Assembly: GCA_036498905.1 (NCBI GenBank)
Contig: DASYER010000143.1
Span: forward strand, 35,976-99,975
Source: DAIDKA01 sp036498905
GTDB taxonomy: Bacteria > Pseudomonadota > Gammaproteobacteria > Steroidobacterales > Steroidobacteraceae
Length of the DNA: 64,000 nt
Direction of reading: 5' to 3'
The notes beneath the pieces were generated by a model. That model saw only the letters and a program-made list of their open reading frames with translations. It made no database searches and was not told where the DNA came from. This document shows positions 61,689 to 64,000 of the stretch, piece after piece. Every line of letters starts with the position of its first letter. Position 1 is the first letter of the stretch. Both the position numbers and the translations under genes were made by a program.

Positions 61689-62102
61689 ATGACCATCGCA
61701 GGCGGATGCCTTTGCAGAGCAGTGCGATACACCGTCACTGCCGAAGCCATTGCCACAAGAATCTGCTGGTGCCGCGACTGCCAGTACCTTGCCGCCGGCA
61801 GTCCCACTGTAAATCTCGTGTTTCCGACCAGCGCAATCACCGTGTCCGGGCCGCTGCGGAACTATTCGAGCATCGCGGACAGCGGCAATCGGATGCACCG
61901 ACAGTTCTGTGAGCACTGCGGTACACCCGTAACGAGTAAATCCGAGGCGCGCCCGCATCTGACGATCCTGCGGGCCGGAACGTTGGACAATCCGGAGCTT
62001 GCGAAGCCGTCGCTCACGATTTGGACAGACTCTGCGCCGTCCTGGGCGTGCATCCATGAGACTCTGCCCCGCACGCCGCGGCAATCTCCTCCGGTACGCT
62101 GA
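61689..62102 (+). CDS. GFA/CENP-V-like zinc protein
   Basis: A 137-residue protein of the glutathione-dependent formaldehyde-activating (GFA/CENP-V) fold. Zinc ligands are visible as GGCLCRAVRY, ICWCRDCQYL and FCEHCGTPV. No signal peptide. ATG 61689 follows a CGGAGA site. Many members lack the enzyme activity implied by the name, so only the fold and zinc binding are claimed. Convergent with the small Xre gene. Confidence 0.88.
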   Translation: MTIAGGCLCRAVRYTVTAEAIATRICWCRDCQYLAAGSPTVNLVFPTSAITVSGPLRNYSSIADSGNRMHRQFCEHCGTPVTSKSEARPHLTILRAGTLDNPELAKPSLTIWTDSAPSWACIHETLPRTPRQSPPVR

Positions 62103-62117
62103 CGACGCAAGACGTCG

Positions 62118-62339
62118 TCACTGCTCCCGGACTGCGGCTAGGTAGAAAAGCGCTTCTACGGTTGTGCCCAGCTTATGCGCGAGTGTCAGCGCCAAATATA
62201 CCGAAGGGACGAACACTCCGTTCTCCACCGTGTTGATCGTCTTGCGCGACACGCCGGCCAACTGCGCAAGCTGCGCCTGGGTCAGTTCCTTCTGCGCACG
62301 CCATTCCCGCAACCGGTTTCCCAGACGCACATCATTCAT
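62118..62339 (-). CDS. small Xre-type DNA-binding protein
   Basis: A 73-residue stand-alone helix-turn-helix: LGNRLREWRAQKELTQAQLAQLAGVSRKTINTVENGVFVPSVYLALTLAHKLG. This YgzD/phage-repressor-like type is often coupled to a small membrane-protein gene, as here: it overlaps the 226-residue membrane-protein gene by eight bases. A perfect 16-base palindrome in front of that operon (63049-63064) is its likely operator. Confidence 0.92.
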   Translation of the reverse strand: MNDVRLGNRLREWRAQKELTQAQLAQLAGVSRKTINTVENGVFVPSVYLALTLAHKLGTTVEALFYLAAVREQ

Positions 62340-63012
62340 CGCTCGCTGCCCGGCGATCGAGTCGGCTGTAAAGGCACGAGGGCGCGAGCAGACTGATGGT
62401 CAATACAATCGGCAACAGCGCGCTCACGTAGCGGCTGGCGAACAGGCTGAAGATATATACCGTCAGCAGTGACAGGATCGCGATCGAATATCCCACCTGC
62501 AGGGTTCGTGCTCTGAAGAACGCGGCAAGCTCATCATGACGATCGGTACGGACGGATTCCCCCGGACGCAGGAGTATGTTGAGTTCCTCCACCGAGAATA
62601 GAAGGAGTACCGGTACCCCGAGCACCAGACATGCCGCGGAGTATGGCCCGCGGATCTGGGAGCCCGCGACCACCAGAGCCAGTGCTGCGAGCATCACGGC
62701 AGAGCGCGATGCGAGCGACATCCGCTTTACACGCCCCTGACGAAAGTCCTCCCGGAAGGCCGCCGTCTCGGCGACGCGCGCTCGTCGCCCGAAGAAACCC
62801 AAGAGAAGACAGACGACCCACACCGGCGTCAGCTGGGCCCAGAACGGGTGGCTGACCGCAAAATTCTGGTACCAGAGCAAATGCTGAAGAACCAGAAACT
62901 GGAGCGCCAGAACGGCTGCCGTCCACACAGCCAGATTGAGCCATGCGAAGCCGATGTCGCGCCAATAGCTGCTGCGCCGTGCCACCGTGTCTTCGCCGCG
63001 CGCATTGCTCAT
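62332..63012 (-). CDS. hypothetical membrane protein paired with Xre regulator
   Basis: A 226-residue protein with about six hydrophobic helices arranged in three pairs (IGFAWLNLAVWTAAVLALQF, LTPVWVVCLLLGFFG; SAVMLAALALVVAGSQI, LVLGVPVLLLFSVEELN; VGYSIAILSLLTVYIFSLF, ALLPIVLTISLLAPS). Arg-rich cytoplasmic loops. No recognised catalytic motif. It is first in a two-gene unit with the small Xre gene, an arrangement common for accessory sensing or toxin-immunity-like modules; function unknown. Confidence 0.75.
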   Translation of the reverse strand: MSNARGEDTVARRSSYWRDIGFAWLNLAVWTAAVLALQFLVLQHLLWYQNFAVSHPFWAQLTPVWVVCLLLGFFGRRARVAETAAFREDFRQGRVKRMSLASRSAVMLAALALVVAGSQIRGPYSAACLVLGVPVLLLFSVEELNILLRPGESVRTDRHDELAAFFRARTLQVGYSIAILSLLTVYIFSLFASRYVSALLPIVLTISLLAPSCLYSRLDRRAASDE

Positions 63013-63048
63013 CGCGAACTCCCCATTCGGCCGGGCGTCAGTCCTGTA

Positions 63049-63064
63049 GTAACCTATAGGTTAC
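63049..63064. promoter_or_regulatory. 16-bp perfect palindrome, probable Xre operator
   Basis: GTAACCTATAGGTTAC is perfectly palindromic and lies 36 bases before the ATG (63012) of the membrane-protein/Xre unit. Size and placement fit an autorepression site for the small Xre regulator. Confidence 0.6.
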
Positions 63065-63220
63065 ACATTCTTGGGGTGTTGTCCAATCTTGCGGTCCGGC
63101 AGTATTCGGAGCGCCCGAGAAACTTCGCCCCGAATGAGCAGAACGAGGTCGTGGCGGGTAGATTGCGTCAAGTTGGCGCATTGATTTCGCAGTCTTCTGC
63201 CACTGCTCCGACTAGCGTGG

Positions 63221-63244
63221 TGCATTCCACGTAAAAGGAGTGCA
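63221..63244 (+). promoter_or_regulatory. inverted repeat covering the ribosome site of the HTH-TM gene
   Basis: TGCATTCC (63221-63228) and GGAGTGCA (63237-63244) are complementary except at one position and enclose AAAAGGAG, the ribosome-binding site of the gene at 63250. In RNA, pairing would hide that site. The stem is only eight bases with a mismatch, so significance is uncertain. Confidence 0.35.
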
Positions 63245-63249
63245 TAGGG

Positions 63250-63666
63250 ATGGAAATGAAACTGAACTCGGCTGTCATTCGCCAGGAGCGTGAAAAGCGG
63301 GCCTGGAGTCAGGAGCACCTCGCCGGTGTCACGGGGCTGGCCTTGCGAACCATCCAGCGCATTGAAGCGACCAGCTCGGCCTCCTACGAGTCTGCGAGTG
63401 CGATCGCCGCGGTCTTCGATCTGCCGGTGGCCTTGCTGCGCGATGACAGACTGGAACCCGCCGCTCCCGCCGCAAACGCACGGCGGTGGTTCACCTGGCA
63501 TCGCCTGTTTACCGTGCTGGGAATCACCCTCGTCGCGATGATATTTACGCCGCCGGATTTCCACAAAACGATTCCGGCGGCGATCACTTTCTGGCTGGCC
63601 TGTGAACTGGCCATCAAGACCCGGGGGGGGCGATCTGCGGATGAGCAGATAGCCCGGGCCTGTTAG
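63250..63666 (+). CDS. Xre-type HTH protein with C-terminal membrane helices
   Basis: A 138-residue protein with an N-terminal HTH (SAVIRQEREKRAWSQEHLAG, LALRTIQRIEATSSASYESA) and two C-terminal hydrophobic segments at about 79-98 and 104-120. Membrane-tethered HTH proteins of this type occur as small regulators. ATG 63250 has AAAAGGAG upstream, inside an inverted repeat. Its stop lies one base from the stop of the convergent EF-hand gene. Confidence 0.82.
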   Translation: MEMKLNSAVIRQEREKRAWSQEHLAGVTGLALRTIQRIEATSSASYESASAIAAVFDLPVALLRDDRLEPAAPAANARRWFTWHRLFTVLGITLVAMIFTPPDFHKTIPAAITFWLACELAIKTRGGRSADEQIARAC

Positions 63667-63667
63667 G

Positions 63668-63997
63668 TCACCCCGGGGACGGCATGTGTTGGGCACCGGC
63701 ACTCCCGCCCGGAGCTGTGGCCGGGTCGCGGACCACATCCTTCGACTTCGAGGCCCGTGGCCATGCCTCAAACTCCGCGGGCGTCAGGAAGCCGTCATGA
63801 TTGACATCGAGCATTGCGAAACGCTCGTAAAGGCCGGGGTCGGCGCGTGCCTCGGTCAAAGACAGTTTGCCATCCTTGTTGGTATCCAACTTAGCAAAGG
63901 CGACTGGTTTGAGCTCCGAACGGGCCGCCTGCGCAAAGAGCGGCCCGCCGGTTGCGCATGTTAATGATAGAAAGATGAGCGACACCGCCATTTTCAT
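63668..63997 (-). CDS. exported protein with two EF-hands
   Basis: A 109-residue protein with a signal peptide (VSLIFLSLTCATGGPLFA) and two EF-hand loops, DTNKDGKLSLTE and DVNHDGFLTPAE, each with a Glu at position 12. The C-terminus is Pro/Gly/Ala-rich. The start codon is at the window edge (63995-63997), so upstream signals are not visible. Likely a periplasmic calcium-binding protein; it is unrelated in layout to the four-EF-hand protein at 42722 beyond the motif. Confidence 0.85.
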   Translation of the reverse strand: MKMAVSLIFLSLTCATGGPLFAQAARSELKPVAFAKLDTNKDGKLSLTEARADPGLYERFAMLDVNHDGFLTPAEFEAWPRASKSKDVVRDPATAPGGSAGAQHMPSPG

Positions 63998-64000
63998 AAG

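Noticed and set aside
1..64000. CRISPR arrays, tRNA or rRNA genes, transposases or prophage genes.
   Set aside because: I saw no regularly spaced repeats, no cloverleaf-like or rRNA sequence and no transposase, integrase or phage structural protein. A dedicated scan was not possible.

Overview
The window is a high-GC, densely packed bacterial chromosome segment with 61 protein-coding genes on both strands. I saw no rRNA, tRNA, CRISPR array or insertion sequence. The organism looks like a free-living, aerobic, high-GC gammaproteobacterium. A Steroidobacteraceae/Nevskiales-type host would fit the combination of FecI/FecR signalling, a UrcA-family protein, several PQQ quinoproteins, a cytochrome bo3 ubiquinol oxidase, and many Tat- or Sec-exported enzymes. 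This placement is inference from gene content only.

Left part (1-18775): a PfpI-like protein and a zinc metallopeptidase are followed by a surface-signalling block. That block holds an unusual outer-membrane protein with an STN signalling domain on an OmpW-like barrel, then a coupled ECF sigma factor / FecR anti-sigma pair running directly into an oxidoreductase operon (exported D-2-hydroxyacid dehydrogenase, old yellow enzyme, two DUF3237 proteins). A convergent propeller/GGDEF sensor lies downstream. Next come cyoABCD, a PQQ-cytochrome c alcohol dehydrogenase, a Tat-exported dienelactone-hydrolase-like protein and an aldo/keto reductase. The quinoprotein and terminal oxidase would form a periplasmic alcohol oxidation chain into the quinone pool and oxygen.

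Central left (18787-26262, minus strand): a candidate conflict or defence module. It comprises a SLOG-like protein with four membrane helices, a UrcA-like small exported protein, a SIR2-like/TIR fusion, and a STAND-type NTPase with membrane helix and TPR-like tail. The last two share an ATGA overlap. A shortened ScyD/ScyE-like gene ends 2 bases before the module.

Centre (26487-41576): a LytS/LytTR two-component operon with a second, apparently catalytically dead kinase and an exported cupin; crcB; a complete RND efflux operon; a NarX/NarL-like pair; a HEAT-repeat protein, a histidine phosphatase and an S41B peptidase.

Right part (41684-63997): an ECF sigma factor coupled to a four-EF-hand protein and a secreted repeat protein, divergent from an OmpR/EnvZ-like pair; beta-lactamase-fold hydrolases; an FG-GAP lipoprotein; a PadR regulator with an orphan permease-prefix protein; and a second catabolic cluster (serine hydrolase, quinone oxidoreductase, two cytochrome c-PQQ proteins, an exported double VOC protein, an exported ManD-like enolase-superfamily enzyme). 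The end carries purC, acetyltransferases and several small Xre-type regulators with palindromic sites.

Two themes recur. Many enzymes of normally cytoplasmic families carry export signals, suggesting unusual periplasmic metabolism. Convergent genes repeatedly abut or overlap at their stop codons, leaving little room for terminators.
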